The translations under genes and the position numbers were made by a program. 64,000 bases of DNA from Robertmurraya sp047302285 (GTDB lineage Bacteria > Bacillota > Bacilli > Bacillales > Cytobacillaceae). The stretch lies in the NCBI RefSeq assembly GCF_047302285.1, contig NZ_CP154845.1, forward strand, positions 1,364,001-1,428,000. The letters run 5' to 3'. Shown one piece after another: positions 34,383-43,199 of the stretch. The notes beneath the pieces are model-generated. The model was given only the letters and a program-made list of their open reading frames with translations. It was not told the origin of the DNA and searched no databases. Numbering within the stretch: position 1 is the stretch's first letter; the number at the start of each line of letters is the position of its first letter.

Positions 34383-35138
34383 ATGATGTTGTTGAAAAAT
34401 AAAATTGCGATTGTGACAGGAGCTAGTAGTCCAAGAGATATCGGAACAGCCATTTGTCGCAAATTGGCTTCACAAGGGATTGATATTTTCTTTACCCATT
34501 GGAAAGCGGAACAGGATTGGATTGACGGGTTTCAACAGGAAATGGTCAATTTGGGTGTCCGCTGTGAAAGTCTAAATATTGATTTGTCAGAAGGTAATGC
34601 GGTAATTGAAATTCTCGACTTTGTGGAAAAGAAACTAGGATTCCCATCGATCTTGGTCAATAATGCAGCCCATTCAAAGAATGATGGATACTTGGTTTTG
34701 GATGCTAAAACACTAGATGAACATTATGCAGTGAATATGAGATCTACTTTTCTCCTTTGTGTGGAATTTGCTCGGCGTTTTGAAAAAGCGAATGTACAAA
34801 CAGGAAGAATCATTAATATGACATCTGGACAAGATTTAGGCCCAATGCCAGGAGAGTTAGCATATGTAGCAACAAAAGGAGCGATCTCAGCCTTTTCGAA
34901 GTCGTTATCTCAAGAACTTGCACCAATAGGGATAACGGTGAATGCTGTAAACCCAGGACCGACAGACTCGACGTGGATGAACGATGAAATCAGGGAATAT
35001 CTATTACCCAAATTTCCAATGGGGCGTATTGGAAAACCGGAAGATGTTGCAAGAATCATTGCTTTTCTTGCTAGTGATGAAGCACAGTGGATCACTGGTC
35101 AGGTGATTCATTCTGAAGGTGGGTTTATTCGGGGCTAG
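34383..35138 (+). CDS. Short-chain dehydrogenase/reductase
   Basis: A 251-residue NAD(P)-dependent oxidoreductase of the classical SDR family. Cofactor loop VTGASSPRDIGTAI (a TGxxxxxGxG variant with two extra residues), NNAAH for the NNAG motif, catalytic Ser in NMTSGQ, Tyr and Lys in YVATKGA, and NAVNPGPTDS after it. SD GGAGG, ATG at 34383 or 34386. FabG-like, but a fatty-acid role is unlikely outside a fab cluster. The substrate is unknown. A strong terminator follows. Confidence 0.85.
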   Translation: MMLLKNKIAIVTGASSPRDIGTAICRKLASQGIDIFFTHWKAEQDWIDGFQQEMVNLGVRCESLNIDLSEGNAVIEILDFVEKKLGFPSILVNNAAHSKNDGYLVLDAKTLDEHYAVNMRSTFLLCVEFARRFEKANVQTGRIINMTSGQDLGPMPGELAYVATKGAISAFSKSLSQELAPIGITVNAVNPGPTDSTWMNDEIREYLLPKFPMGRIGKPEDVARIIAFLASDEAQWITGQVIHSEGGFIRG

Positions 35139-35156
35139 GAGAAAATTCATATCTCG

Positions 35157-35195
35157 AAGGCGGAACCCATCATTAAAATTGGGTTCCGCCTTTCT
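35157..35195 (+). terminator. Intrinsic terminator after the SDR gene
   Basis: AAGGCGGAACCCA and TGGGTTCCGCCTT form a perfect 13-bp stem with a ten-base loop. Confidence 0.85.
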
Positions 35196-35289
35196 GTGTT
35201 TCTTTATACTTTCTTTATACTTTTCTAGTCTATTTTTTTATAGGTATTGTTTATCCTAAGTTTATCAAGTTCGAAAGGAAGAACATTTT

Positions 35290-36207
35290 ATGACGGAGAC
35301 AATTCTTAAAGCAACCAATGTTTCAAAAAAATATGGGAAACACAAGGCGCTCGATAAAGTGTCAATCGAAATAAAGCGGGGAATGATTTATGGTCTAATC
35401 GGCGAGAATGGTGCCGGGAAATCGACATTCATGCGTACTGTGATGGGATTAATCACAATCGACGAAGGTGAAATTGAACTGTTTGGGAAAACAGGTGTGA
35501 AGGGATTGCAACATGCAAGAAGAAAAATGGGCCAATCGATTGAAACTCCCGCCCTTTACCCAGAATTAACAGCTCGGGATAATCTCAGAGTACAAGCGGC
35601 AAACGGTGGTATCAGTGAACGCGAGATTGATGAATTGCTTCGTTTAATGAGCCTAGAGCATACAGGAAAAAAGAAAGCGAAGAACTTTTCATTAGGAATG
35701 CGCCAACGCTTAGCGATTGCTTCAACGCTTATTACACATCCTGAATTCTTAATTTTAGACGAGCCAACGAACGGGCTTGATCCTTCAGGAATAGTTGAAA
35801 TGCGTGAAATCATTCATCGATTGGTATCTGAACGAGGGATCACCGTGTTGCTTTCAAGCCATTTACTCGATGAGCTATCACAAATCGCTACCCATTATGG
35901 CATTTTACACGATGGAAAACTCATCAAAGAGCTATCAAGGGAAGAGCTCGCAAATGAAACGCGCCAATATATTGAATTAGAAACTGGAGAGGTTCAAAAA
36001 GCAGTTGTCGTACTAGATGAATTAGGGATTCGTGATTATGAAGTCATCAATGGAACTGACATCAACATTTATGAACGTTTAAATGATGTCTCTAGAATTA
36101 ACCGATCTTTAGTGTTAGCTGATGTGAACGTTTCACGAATTGGGACAACCCGACAAAAACTTGAAGAATATTTTTTACAATTAACAGGAGGAGGAAATCA
36201 TGCTTAA
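35290..36207 (+). CDS. ABC transporter ATP-binding protein, BcrA/antimicrobial-peptide type
   Basis: A 305-residue ATPase. Walker A is GENGAGKST, signature motif FSLGMRQRLAIAS (SLGM variant of LSGGQ), Walker B FLILDEPTNGLDPSG, H-loop SSHLLDE. The ~75-residue C-terminal extension is typical of export ATPases for bacitracin and lantibiotics. It overlaps the permease start by 8 bp and is followed by a response regulator and kinase, so the four genes form one operon. Removal of a membrane-active peptide is likely; the actual substrate is unknown. Confidence 0.88.
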   Translation: MTETILKATNVSKKYGKHKALDKVSIEIKRGMIYGLIGENGAGKSTFMRTVMGLITIDEGEIELFGKTGVKGLQHARRKMGQSIETPALYPELTARDNLRVQAANGGISEREIDELLRLMSLEHTGKKKAKNFSLGMRQRLAIASTLITHPEFLILDEPTNGLDPSGIVEMREIIHRLVSERGITVLLSSHLLDELSQIATHYGILHDGKLIKELSREELANETRQYIELETGEVQKAVVVLDELGIRDYEVINGTDINIYERLNDVSRINRSLVLADVNVSRIGTTRQKLEEYFLQLTGGGNHA

Positions 36208-36979
36208 TCTTTTAACAGCAGAGAGGATTAAATTAATTCGCAGTAAAAAATTACTGATTGTACTCGCTATATTGTCCCTGCTTCCTATCATTCAAGCGGT
36301 GAATAGTAAAATGATTGTGAGTTATGGAACAGAGCTTGTTCAGGCAAAAGACACGGTTATTAATGGGGCAACAGGTATTCTTATGATGGAGAAAAATGGT
36401 TTGACTGTGTTACTTGCGATGTGTGCATTTATTGGATTTTTCATAGGTGAAGAATTTCAAAATGGGACAATTCGCAATGCGTTGTCTTTAGGCCGCAGTC
36501 GGACTCATTATTATCTGTCAAAATTGGTGATTGCTTCACTCCTTGCATTTGTTGGTGTAGTTGTTATGACAGCGCTTGGTATGATCAGTTTTTCAATCGT
36601 TCTAGGCTTTGGTGAAGTATCCGAAATAAGTAATTACGGCTGGTATGCGATGAAAACTTTTATAACCCTTTATATATTGATTTTGGCCAATGTATCCATC
36701 TATGTAATGATTAGCTTTATAACAAAAAACAGTGCGATTTCCCTTGTTTGGAGTTTCCTTTATACGATTGGAACAGGTTTTGGTGCAGGAATCTTTCTAG
36801 AAACCGAGCATTTTAAACAAGTGACATACTGGTTTACAGAATCATTTTTGTTCTATTCCGATTTCGCAAGTCCAATAGATGTGGCAAAGTATCCTGACAT
36901 GATATTGGTTAGTTTAATTACAATCGTGTTATCATCAATTATAGGAATTCTGCTTTTTAAACGAACAGATATAAAGTAG
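36200..36979 (+). CDS. ABC-2 type permease partner
   Basis: A 259-residue membrane protein with six segments, starting with LIVLAILSLLPIIQAV and ending IILVS-like LITIVLSSIIGILLF. The ABC-2 family pattern EEFQNGTIRNALSLGRSR follows segment 2. SD GGAGGAGG lies inside the end of the ATPase gene. It should form the export channel with the ATPase upstream. Confidence 0.85.
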   Translation: MLNLLTAERIKLIRSKKLLIVLAILSLLPIIQAVNSKMIVSYGTELVQAKDTVINGATGILMMEKNGLTVLLAMCAFIGFFIGEEFQNGTIRNALSLGRSRTHYYLSKLVIASLLAFVGVVVMTALGMISFSIVLGFGEVSEISNYGWYAMKTFITLYILILANVSIYVMISFITKNSAISLVWSFLYTIGTGFGAGIFLETEHFKQVTYWFTESFLFYSDFASPIDVAKYPDMILVSLITIVLSSIIGILLFKRTDIK

Positions 36980-36989
36980 GTCGGTGAAA

Positions 36990-37667
36990 ATGACAACGGT
37001 ATTAATCATTGAAGACGATATGGCGATTCATTCGCTCATGAAAGAAACGTTAGAGTTAGAGAATTTAAAGACATTAAGTGCATTCTCAGGGACAGAAGGA
37101 CGATTACTTTTCGAACATAATCAAGTAGATTTAGTTCTCTTAGATTTGATGTTACCGGGGATGAATGGAGAAGATTTTCTCCATGAAATTAGGCATAACT
37201 CTAACGTACCAGTCATTGTCATCTCAGCAAAAATGGATCAAGATTCGAAATTGGAGCTTTTGACTAATGGTGCAGATGATTACCTGACGAAACCATTTGA
37301 TGTAAAGGAACTCCTTGCCCGAGTTCACATTCAATTACGTCATGCTTCAAAGACTTTTGTAAACGATCTGCAAGAAATTCATTATAAAAATCTTCGAGTC
37401 AATTTAGAGACTCGAGATGTTTTCGTTAATGATCATGATCATACCGTACATCTTACTGGTCGCGAGTATGCTATCCTTCTTCTTTTTCTAGAGAATCCAC
37501 AAAAAGTATTTAGTCGCGCTAATATTTACGAAAGTGTTTGGAATGAACCTTATTTTGATAGTGATAAAACGATTAATATGCATATCAGCAATCTAAGAAA
37601 TAAACTAAACCAAGAAGATACAAACTATATTAAAACGGTATGGGGCATTGGCTTCAAATTTGATTAA
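36990..37667 (+). CDS. OmpR/PhoB-family response regulator
   Basis: A 225-residue regulator. The receiver domain has the acidic pair in LIIEDD, phospho-acceptor Asp in LVLLDLMLPGMNGED and Lys in YLTKPFD. The C-terminal winged helix has LTGREYAILLLFLE and INMHISNLRNKL. ATG at 36990 has an overlapping weak SD (TAGGTCGG). With the sensor kinase behind it, it should control the transporter genes just upstream. Confidence 0.92.
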   Translation: MTTVLIIEDDMAIHSLMKETLELENLKTLSAFSGTEGRLLFEHNQVDLVLLDLMLPGMNGEDFLHEIRHNSNVPVIVISAKMDQDSKLELLTNGADDYLTKPFDVKELLARVHIQLRHASKTFVNDLQEIHYKNLRVNLETRDVFVNDHDHTVHLTGREYAILLLFLENPQKVFSRANIYESVWNEPYFDSDKTINMHISNLRNKLNQEDTNYIKTVWGIGFKFD

Positions 37668-37685
37668 AAAGGGAGCGTGTTTGGA

Positions 37686-38600
37686 ATGTGGGGATGGTTA
37701 TTTGTTTTCCTAGCATTAGCGCTTCTTTTTTATCTTTACTTTTTGAAAAGAGAAATTAGAAATTTGAAACAAGAGATTAAAAGCATTCCGACTCGTGCTA
37801 GCTTTGGCGGTAGATTATCTCTAAATTTTCGTGAAAAGGCTTTGCTAGATTTAGTTGATGAATTGAATCAAATGATTGATGAGTTTGAAGACAAAAATCT
37901 CCAAGCAAAACAAATGGAGGAGAACGTAAAGCTATCCATTGCAGGACTTTCACATGATTTGCGGACACCACTCACATCTATTAATGGGTATGTACAACTT
38001 TTAAATGGTAATACGGATGATGCAAAGAGAGCACATTATGTATCGATTATTGAGGAGTCTGTACAACGACTAATTGAAATGACGGAACACTTCTATGACT
38101 TAGCACGTATGGAAACGAATCAAAAAGAAATGGCATTATCGTCGATTTCGCTATCTAAGTTAGTGGAAGAAATCTTTTTGTCTTTTTATGAACAATTGGA
38201 GGAAAAGAAAATTGAACTCCAATTTCCCGAACAAACGAATGAAAACCAAATAATCGCCGATAAATTAATGTTAACTCGTGTGATCCAAAACATCGTACAG
38301 AATATTCTTCGTTATGCAAAAAGTAATGCGATAATCAGCTATGAGAATGAAGAAGACTTTCTTGTTTTTAGTATTAGAAATGACGTCAAACCAGATAGTA
38401 AAATGGCTGTAGAGAAAGTATTTACGCGTTTTTATACAGAGGTCACCAGTAGAACGAATACCGAAGCAAGTGGGTTAGGGTTATATCTGTCGAAAAAGCT
38501 AGTTGAAAAGATGAATGGGAGAATGGATGCAAAACTGCTAGATAATTGGTTTGTTCTTACAATTTATCTTCCGAATATTAGGATGGAGAAAATGAATTAA
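37686..38600 (+). CDS. Sensor histidine kinase of the ABC transporter operon
   Basis: A 304-residue kinase; ATG at 37686 is chosen because SD GGGAG lies 10 bases away, while GTG 37677 is too close. Only one N-terminal membrane segment (WGWLFVFLALALLFYLYFL) and no extracellular domain, so it probably senses through the membrane or the transporter. H-box LSHDLRTPLTSINGY; N-box RVIQNIVQNILRYA; G-box EASGLGLYLSKKLVEKMNG. It ends 38600, followed directly by a terminator. Confidence 0.9.
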   Translation: MWGWLFVFLALALLFYLYFLKREIRNLKQEIKSIPTRASFGGRLSLNFREKALLDLVDELNQMIDEFEDKNLQAKQMEENVKLSIAGLSHDLRTPLTSINGYVQLLNGNTDDAKRAHYVSIIEESVQRLIEMTEHFYDLARMETNQKEMALSSISLSKLVEEIFLSFYEQLEEKKIELQFPEQTNENQIIADKLMLTRVIQNIVQNILRYAKSNAIISYENEEDFLVFSIRNDVKPDSKMAVEKVFTRFYTEVTSRTNTEASGLGLYLSKKLVEKMNGRMDAKLLDNWFVLTIYLPNIRMEKMN

Positions 38601-38634
38601 ATGCGACTGCTACGATGGCAGTCGTATTTTTTTA
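38601..38634 (+). terminator. Intrinsic terminator after the kinase gene
   Basis: ATGCGACTGC and GCAGTCGTAT (one G-U) around a seven-base loop, followed by seven T. Confidence 0.88.
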
Positions 38635-38652
38635 TTCAAACGGCTCGAATCT

Positions 38653-39060
38653 GGTTCCATGACTCCTTCATGAGACATACCGTCCAAAAGAAATGGCATA
38701 GTTCTGGTTTCATGAGGACTTCATGAGACAAACTTTCCTCAAGAGATGGCTTAAACCATGTTCCATGAGGGCTTCATGAGACATACCTTCCTCAAGAAAT
38801 GGTTCAAATCATGTTCCATGAGGGCTTCATGAGACATACCTTCCTCAAGAAATGGTTCAAATCATGTTCCATGAGGGCTTTATGAGACATACTTTGCTCA
38901 AGAGATGGCTTAAACCATGTTCCATGGGGGCTTCATGAGACATACTTTGCTTAAGAAAAGGCTCAAACCATGTTTCATGACTCCTTCATGAGACAAACCA
39001 TCCTCAAGAAAAGGCTCAAACCTTGTTCCATGCACGCTTCATGAGACATACTTTTCTCAT
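38653..39060. repeat. About eight tandem copies of a 53-bp repeat
   Basis: Each unit begins GTTCCATGAGGGCTTCATGA and continues with GACATACCTTCCTCAAGAAA and a TGGTTCAAATCAT-like end. Two central copies are identical; outer copies differ by a few bases. The unit contains two short palindromic TCATGA/CCATG boxes. No reading frame runs through. Likely a minisatellite that changes copy number. Confidence 0.85.
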
Positions 39061-39141
39061 TATTTGCAGGAATTAACATGAGTTTTAGAGAAAAGGAAAC
39101 ATTAGGAAATGAAATTTGTGGTTAAGGGGATAGCATACAAA

Positions 39142-39261
39142 ATGATAAAAGCGGTTTGGTTGATTTAGATGGGACTCTATTAGATAGAGATACGTCGCTC
39201 AAAAATTTCATTGAAGACCAATATGAGAGATTAAGCAAACTACTGGGACATGTGCCCAAGG
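39142..39261 (+). pseudogene. HAD-family hydrolase, N-terminal remnant
   Basis: ATG at 39142 opens MIKAVW, then one missing base shifts the frame and the HAD signature continues as VDLDGTLLDRDTS and FIEDQYERLSKLLGHVPKE. The catalytic Asp pair (DLDGT) is there, but the remaining ~180 residues of a HAD phosphatase are gone. The sequence passes directly into an unrelated phosphatase remnant at about 39262. Confidence 0.75.
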
Positions 39262-39573
39262 AACAACAAACTGCAGAAATTATTAGTAAGATAGTAGGTA
39301 TACCGATGGTTGAAATGACTGAAATTATCGAGCGTGATTTTGGTGATGACTGAGGGGTTAGAGAAAATGGATTTAAAATATAAGAATAAAAGAGTGATAG
39401 TGGTCGCTCATGGAGCGGTGATTAATGCGATATTGGCGGAGTTGTCTGATGGTGAAGTAGGTTCTGGAAAAACAAAGCTAGTCAATGCTTGTATAATTAA
39501 TATTACTTTTTCTCAAGGAGAGTGGAATATTAAGAATTTCAATCAAATTGCGTACCTTTCACAATATAGATAG
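39262..39573 (+). pseudogene. Histidine phosphatase (phosphoglycerate-mutase fold), internal and C-terminal remnants
   Basis: From 39262 the frame reads QTAEIISKIVGIPMVEMTEI and IERDFGD, the middle part of a histidine phosphatase; after a deletion it resumes in another frame (about 39355) as EGLEKMDLKYKNKRVIVVAH, GAVINAILAELSDGEVGSGK to the normal end. The N-terminal RHG catalytic motif is missing. A deletion fused this gene to the HAD gene before it. Confidence 0.75.
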
Positions 39574-39585
39574 GGAGATGGTTCT

Positions 39586-39786
39586 GTGAATAAGCTCTTT
39601 TGGATACCGTTAATGTTTTCATTTGGAACGATGATCGTATTATATTTGATAGGCTATTTATTTGATGTCGATTTTCTTACATTGAAAATCTCATTTTCAT
39701 ATAGTGAGATTGCTTTCTTACCTATTGTACTGGGACTTTTAGTTGGTTTTATAAGTGAGAGAATTATAAAATATAAATCTTCATAA
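39586..39786 (+). CDS. Small two-segment membrane protein
   Basis: A 66-residue protein with two hydrophobic helices (FWIPLMFSFGTMIVLYLIGY; IAFLPIVLGLLVGFI). GTG start with SD GGGAGATGG. It begins 13 bp after the phosphatase remnant. No family is recognised. Confidence 0.5.
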   Translation: MNKLFWIPLMFSFGTMIVLYLIGYLFDVDFLTLKISFSYSEIAFLPIVLGLLVGFISERIIKYKSS

Positions 39787-39818
39787 GGTTATTTGAGACT
39801 ATGTAAAATGGTGGTGCA

Positions 39819-40565
39819 ATGATGTACTTACGAAGTGTAAAAATAATGCAAGAAAGAATTCAGAATCCAAATAGCTATCCATTCTCGATACCGAGTTTGA
39901 AAAATACCGATACAATTGAGTTCAATAATCCAGTAACATTTTTTGTAGGAGAAAATGGTTCAGGAAAATCGACCTTACTTGAGGCTATTTCTTATCAATG
40001 TGGATTCAATAGCGCTGGCGGTGGAAGGAATAATAATTATGATGTAGATTCGTCTACGTCTGATTTAGGTGATTATATCCGTCTTTCTTGGTTCCCAAAA
40101 ACCAACAAGGGATTCTTTTTAAGAGCTGAGAGTTTTTATCATTTTGCTTCCTATTTAGATGAGTTAGCCCAGGAAGACCCTACTTTCCATTATCAAGGAT
40201 ATGGTGGGAAATCGTTACATGAACAATCCCATGGAGAGTCTTTTCTATCCTTGTTCACGAACCGCTTTGGAGAGGGTGGGATATACCTACTGGATGAACC
40301 AGAAGCAGCATTATCTCCTGCTCGTCAATTATCCTTTTTAAGGGTCATCCATGAATTAGTAACAAAGGAGGAAGCACAATTCTTAATAGCAACCCATTCA
40401 CCTATTCTCCTTGGTTATCCAGATGCCCAAATTTATCATTTTAATGAGTCTCCAATTCAGGAAATTTCATACGAAGAAACGGAACATTACAGTTTAACCT
40501 TGAATTTTTTAACCAGACGGGAAAAGTTCCTTCATGAGTTATTTCGCGATGATGAAGAAGATTAG
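39819..40565 (+). CDS. AAA-family ATPase (SMC/RecF-like ABC ATPase fold)
   Basis: A 248-residue soluble ATPase. Walker A FFVGENGSGKSTLLEAIS, a Q-loop/insert region rich in Gly and Asn, signature-like SHGESFLSLF, Walker B GIYLLDEPEAALSP and H-loop ATHSPIL. This is the single-protein predicted-ATPase group related to RecF and SMC head domains, without a coiled coil. No partner gene is next to it. Function unknown. Confidence 0.8.
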   Translation: MMYLRSVKIMQERIQNPNSYPFSIPSLKNTDTIEFNNPVTFFVGENGSGKSTLLEAISYQCGFNSAGGGRNNNYDVDSSTSDLGDYIRLSWFPKTNKGFFLRAESFYHFASYLDELAQEDPTFHYQGYGGKSLHEQSHGESFLSLFTNRFGEGGIYLLDEPEAALSPARQLSFLRVIHELVTKEEAQFLIATHSPILLGYPDAQIYHFNESPIQEISYEETEHYSLTLNFLTRREKFLHELFRDDEED

Positions 40566-40734
40566 GTGGAACTCAGGACTTTTTACAAAGGGGATTGAAA
40601 ATGAGAAGTTTGTAGTTCTTGAGTTGTTTTAACTTGGAATTGAATGTAATATTTTACTGTGGAACAAAAGGAGTATTTACATTTGAAATCGGGATAGTGA
40701 AGTTAAGAAAAAATTATAAACTGGAGTTGATAAA

Positions 40735-41208
40735 ATGTATAGAATAGTGAATGACTTTTTAGCAGATTGGAATCATTCAGCAGGGGGCACACTTCGAGTT
40801 CTTGAATCATTGTCAGATGATAAATTAGGACAAGCAATCGTGGAGGGACATAGTACTCTTGGCTGGCTAGGCTGGCATCTAGCGACAAGTCCTGTATTCT
40901 TCTTGAGCCTTGTAGGTGAAAAATTAGAATCTCCAGGTGACCCGAAAGTAGTGCCAACGAAGGCAGCGGAAATTGTTAATGCTTATAAAAAAATCGCTGA
41001 AGCTGTAAAAGAAGTAGTAGAAACAAATTTGACTGATGAGAAATTGCTTGAAACGGTGGAAAGTTTTGCAGGACCAACTTCACGCGGTGCTTTGTTAAGA
41101 GGACTTATTGACCATCAAACGCATCATCGTGGTCAGATGACCGTTCTTCTCCGTCAAGCTGGTTTGTCAGTTCCAGGTGTAATGGGTCCGACAAAGGAAG
41201 GCAATTAA
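40735..41208 (+). CDS. DinB-family four-helix metal protein
   Basis: A 157-residue protein of the DinB/YfiT fold. The three histidines of the metal site are visible in LGWLGWHLA and IDHQTHHRGQMTVLLRQAG. DinB-like proteins in Bacillus often use bacillithiol or act as damage-inducible proteins of unknown activity. SD GGAG, ATG at 40735. It is a single gene. Confidence 0.8.
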   Translation: MYRIVNDFLADWNHSAGGTLRVLESLSDDKLGQAIVEGHSTLGWLGWHLATSPVFFLSLVGEKLESPGDPKVVPTKAAEIVNAYKKIAEAVKEVVETNLTDEKLLETVESFAGPTSRGALLRGLIDHQTHHRGQMTVLLRQAGLSVPGVMGPTKEGN

Positions 41209-41281
41209 AACTCACTATTTTATGAGATGTATGGTTGAGTGGTACAGAATTCTTATCTAGCAACCATACATTTATTTATAT

Positions 41282-41311
41282 TTGACATGCAACTTATGGG
41301 TTGCGTATAAT
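41282..41311 (+). promoter_or_regulatory. Promoter/operator of the ArsR-like gene
   Basis: TTGACA (41282-41287), 18-base spacer, TATAAT (41306-41311), both consensus. The spacer holds the inverted repeat GCAAC-TTATGG-GTTGC, a likely operator. Transcription should start at or next to the ATG at 41318, so the message would have no leader. Confidence 0.7.
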
Positions 41312-41317
41312 CGATAT

Positions 41318-41596
41318 ATGGATTGGGACAAAGATGTAATATTCAAAGCACTTGGTGACACGACTCGTCGCCTTATTTTAGACGAACTTTCTGAACGCAA
41401 TGAGATGACATTGTATGAACTTACTGCTCGTCTCATAATGAAACATAATCTTTCCATTTCGCGGCAGGCGATCGCTAAACATCTTTCTATGTTAGAAGAA
41501 GCAGAGCTTGTATTTTCAAAACGTAAGGGGAAGTATCGAGTTCTTACCTTTAATAAAGAACCTCTTAAAAACTTACTGAAAGGGTGGGTAGATTAG
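41318..41596 (+). CDS. ArsR-family transcriptional regulator
   Basis: A 92-residue winged-helix repressor: MDWDKDVIFKALGDTTRRLI, then LDELSERNEMTLYELTARL, recognition helix SISRQAIAKHLSMLEEAELV and wing KRKGKYRVLTF. No cysteine metal site, so probably not a metal sensor. The start is set at 41318, since the upstream in-frame codons are promoter sequence. There is no SD, consistent with leaderless translation. A VOC-family gene follows 44 bp later and is the likely co-regulated partner. Confidence 0.85.
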   Translation: MDWDKDVIFKALGDTTRRLILDELSERNEMTLYELTARLIMKHNLSISRQAIAKHLSMLEEAELVFSKRKGKYRVLTFNKEPLKNLLKGWVD

Positions 41597-41640
41597 TTAT
41601 TGATGAGAACCTATTTCGCCAATAGTAAAGGAGAGCTAAA

Positions 41641-42030
41641 ATGATGAAAATAATCATTACGAGTATATTCGTTGAGGATCAAGATAAAGCATTAGATTTT
41701 TATACAACAAAGCTTGGCTTTGTAAAAAAACATGATGTTCCGAGTGGAGAATATAGGTGGATAACGTTGGTTTCACCTGATGAACAAGGGGGTACAGAGC
41801 TTTTACTTGAACCTAACCAACACCCTGCAGCGAAAGAGTATCAAAAGAAGCTGTTTGCTGAGGGCATTCCAGTGACCATGTTTGGAGTTGCAGATATTCG
41901 CAAAGAGTACGAACACTTAGTAGAAAAAGGAGTAAAGTTCACGATGGAGCCGACAAAAATGGGTGAAGTCACGATAGCTGTCTTTGATGATTCATGTGGA
42001 AATCTAATTCAGATGATAGAGCAGAAATAA
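41641..42030 (+). CDS. VOC-family (glyoxalase/bleomycin-resistance fold) protein
   Basis: A 129-residue protein: SIFVEDQDKALDFYTTKLGF opens the first beta-alpha-beta module, TELLLEPN gives a metal-binding Glu, VTMFGVADIRKEYEHL opens the second module, and a late IAVFDDSCGNLIQMIE gives the final strand. Such proteins act as dioxygenases, glyoxalases or drug-binding proteins. Co-transcription with the ArsR regulator is likely (SD AAAGGAG within the gap). Terminator at 42081. Confidence 0.82.
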   Translation: MMKIIITSIFVEDQDKALDFYTTKLGFVKKHDVPSGEYRWITLVSPDEQGGTELLLEPNQHPAAKEYQKKLFAEGIPVTMFGVADIRKEYEHLVEKGVKFTMEPTKMGEVTIAVFDDSCGNLIQMIEQK

Positions 42031-42080
42031 TATTCAGTATGTGTAATAAATGAACAATTTGGATGATCTAATATAACAGC

Positions 42081-42111
42081 GCTTTACTTCAATTTGAAGT
42101 AGAGCTTTTTT
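42081..42111 (+). terminator. Intrinsic terminator after the VOC gene
   Basis: GCTTTACTTC and GAAGTAGAGC (one G-U) around a short A/T loop, followed by six T. Confidence 0.8.
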
Positions 42112-42221
42112 AAGGATCTTCAGTAATTTATAGTATTTTCCTTGAAAAAGGAGATACATCCCTTTTTATCGAATTCTTATGTAATAAAATTTGAATAAGT
42201 AAATTGAGGAGGAAATGGATA

Positions 42222-43163
42222 ATGAAAATAGCAAAAGAGACTTTCGAAAAGTCAGGTGCATGGATCAAACGAAACGCTCGTCCGCTCGAGGCTGCGAGAT
42301 GGGAGTATCATTTCGAAGGTGGTTCAAAGGAATCAGTCATCAAATCCTTATCAGCATTTCAAAACGATGATGGTGGATTTGGTCATGGAATTGAACCGGA
42401 TTTTTGGTCACCTCATTCATCGCCAATGGCGACATGGGCTGCAGGACAAATCCTTATGGAAATAGACGCGGATAAAGATGGAGTAATCGTTAAATCGATG
42501 ATTGATTATCTGGTCAATACGAATCAACGTGAAACTGGAATGTGGTTCGCTACCTTACCTGAAACAAATTCATTTCCACATGCACCATGGTGGCATTGGA
42601 CAGAGGGAGTACAGGAGAATTGGATGTTCAATCCAGGTGCAGAGTTAGCTGGATTTCTCATTCATTGGTCTTCTGAAAAGAGTGAAGCTTCCCAAATTGG
42701 GTGGTCAGCTATTGAAAAGGCAATCAATCGATTAATGAATGCTGATAAAATGGATAAACATGAGATTAATAATTATCAAAAATTGCTAAAAGTATTGAAT
42801 TCGCACGAAGCTATGTTTACACGTAAACATCCATTCTCTTTGGTGGAGGTTTCGAATAAAATTTCAGCATTAGTCAATCAATGTGTTGAGAAAAATGTGA
42901 GTGAGTGGGCAACTGGGTATAAACCGCTACCTCTTGATTTCATTCATAGTGCTGAAGATCCTCTTTGCGGAGAATTTGGAGATTTAATGGGTAACAATCT
43001 GAATTTTTATATAGAGACTTTATCTGAGGAAGGAACTTGGGACGTTTCGTGGGAATGGGGAAGTTATCCAGAAGAATTCGCTATTGCTAGAAGACATTGG
43101 AAAGGCATCCTTACGGTGGATAGATATAAAAAACTTAAGGCGTTTGGGGTTTTGGATGAATGA
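42222..43163 (+). CDS. Alpha/alpha-toroid (prenyltransferase/squalene-cyclase-like fold) protein
   Basis: A 313-residue protein; ATG at 42222 has SD GAGGAGGAAA. The segment SLSAFQNDDGGFGHGIEPD is the QxxDGGF/G repeat motif of terpene-cyclase and prenyltransferase-like toroids; a second, weaker repeat is TNQRETGMWFATLP. The DxDD cyclase motif is not seen, so it may be a non-enzymatic or hydrolytic relative. It is a single gene ending in a bidirectional terminator. Confidence 0.6.
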   Translation: MKIAKETFEKSGAWIKRNARPLEAARWEYHFEGGSKESVIKSLSAFQNDDGGFGHGIEPDFWSPHSSPMATWAAGQILMEIDADKDGVIVKSMIDYLVNTNQRETGMWFATLPETNSFPHAPWWHWTEGVQENWMFNPGAELAGFLIHWSSEKSEASQIGWSAIEKAINRLMNADKMDKHEINNYQKLLKVLNSHEAMFTRKHPFSLVEVSNKISALVNQCVEKNVSEWATGYKPLPLDFIHSAEDPLCGEFGDLMGNNLNFYIETLSEEGTWDVSWEWGSYPEEFAIARRHWKGILTVDRYKKLKAFGVLDE

Positions 43164-43199
43164 ATGGTTGAAGTCATCCATATCAGACTCTTCCAAAAA

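Noticed and set aside
38653..39060. CRISPR array
   Set aside because: The 53-bp units are contiguous repeats with no unique spacers, and no cas genes are near.
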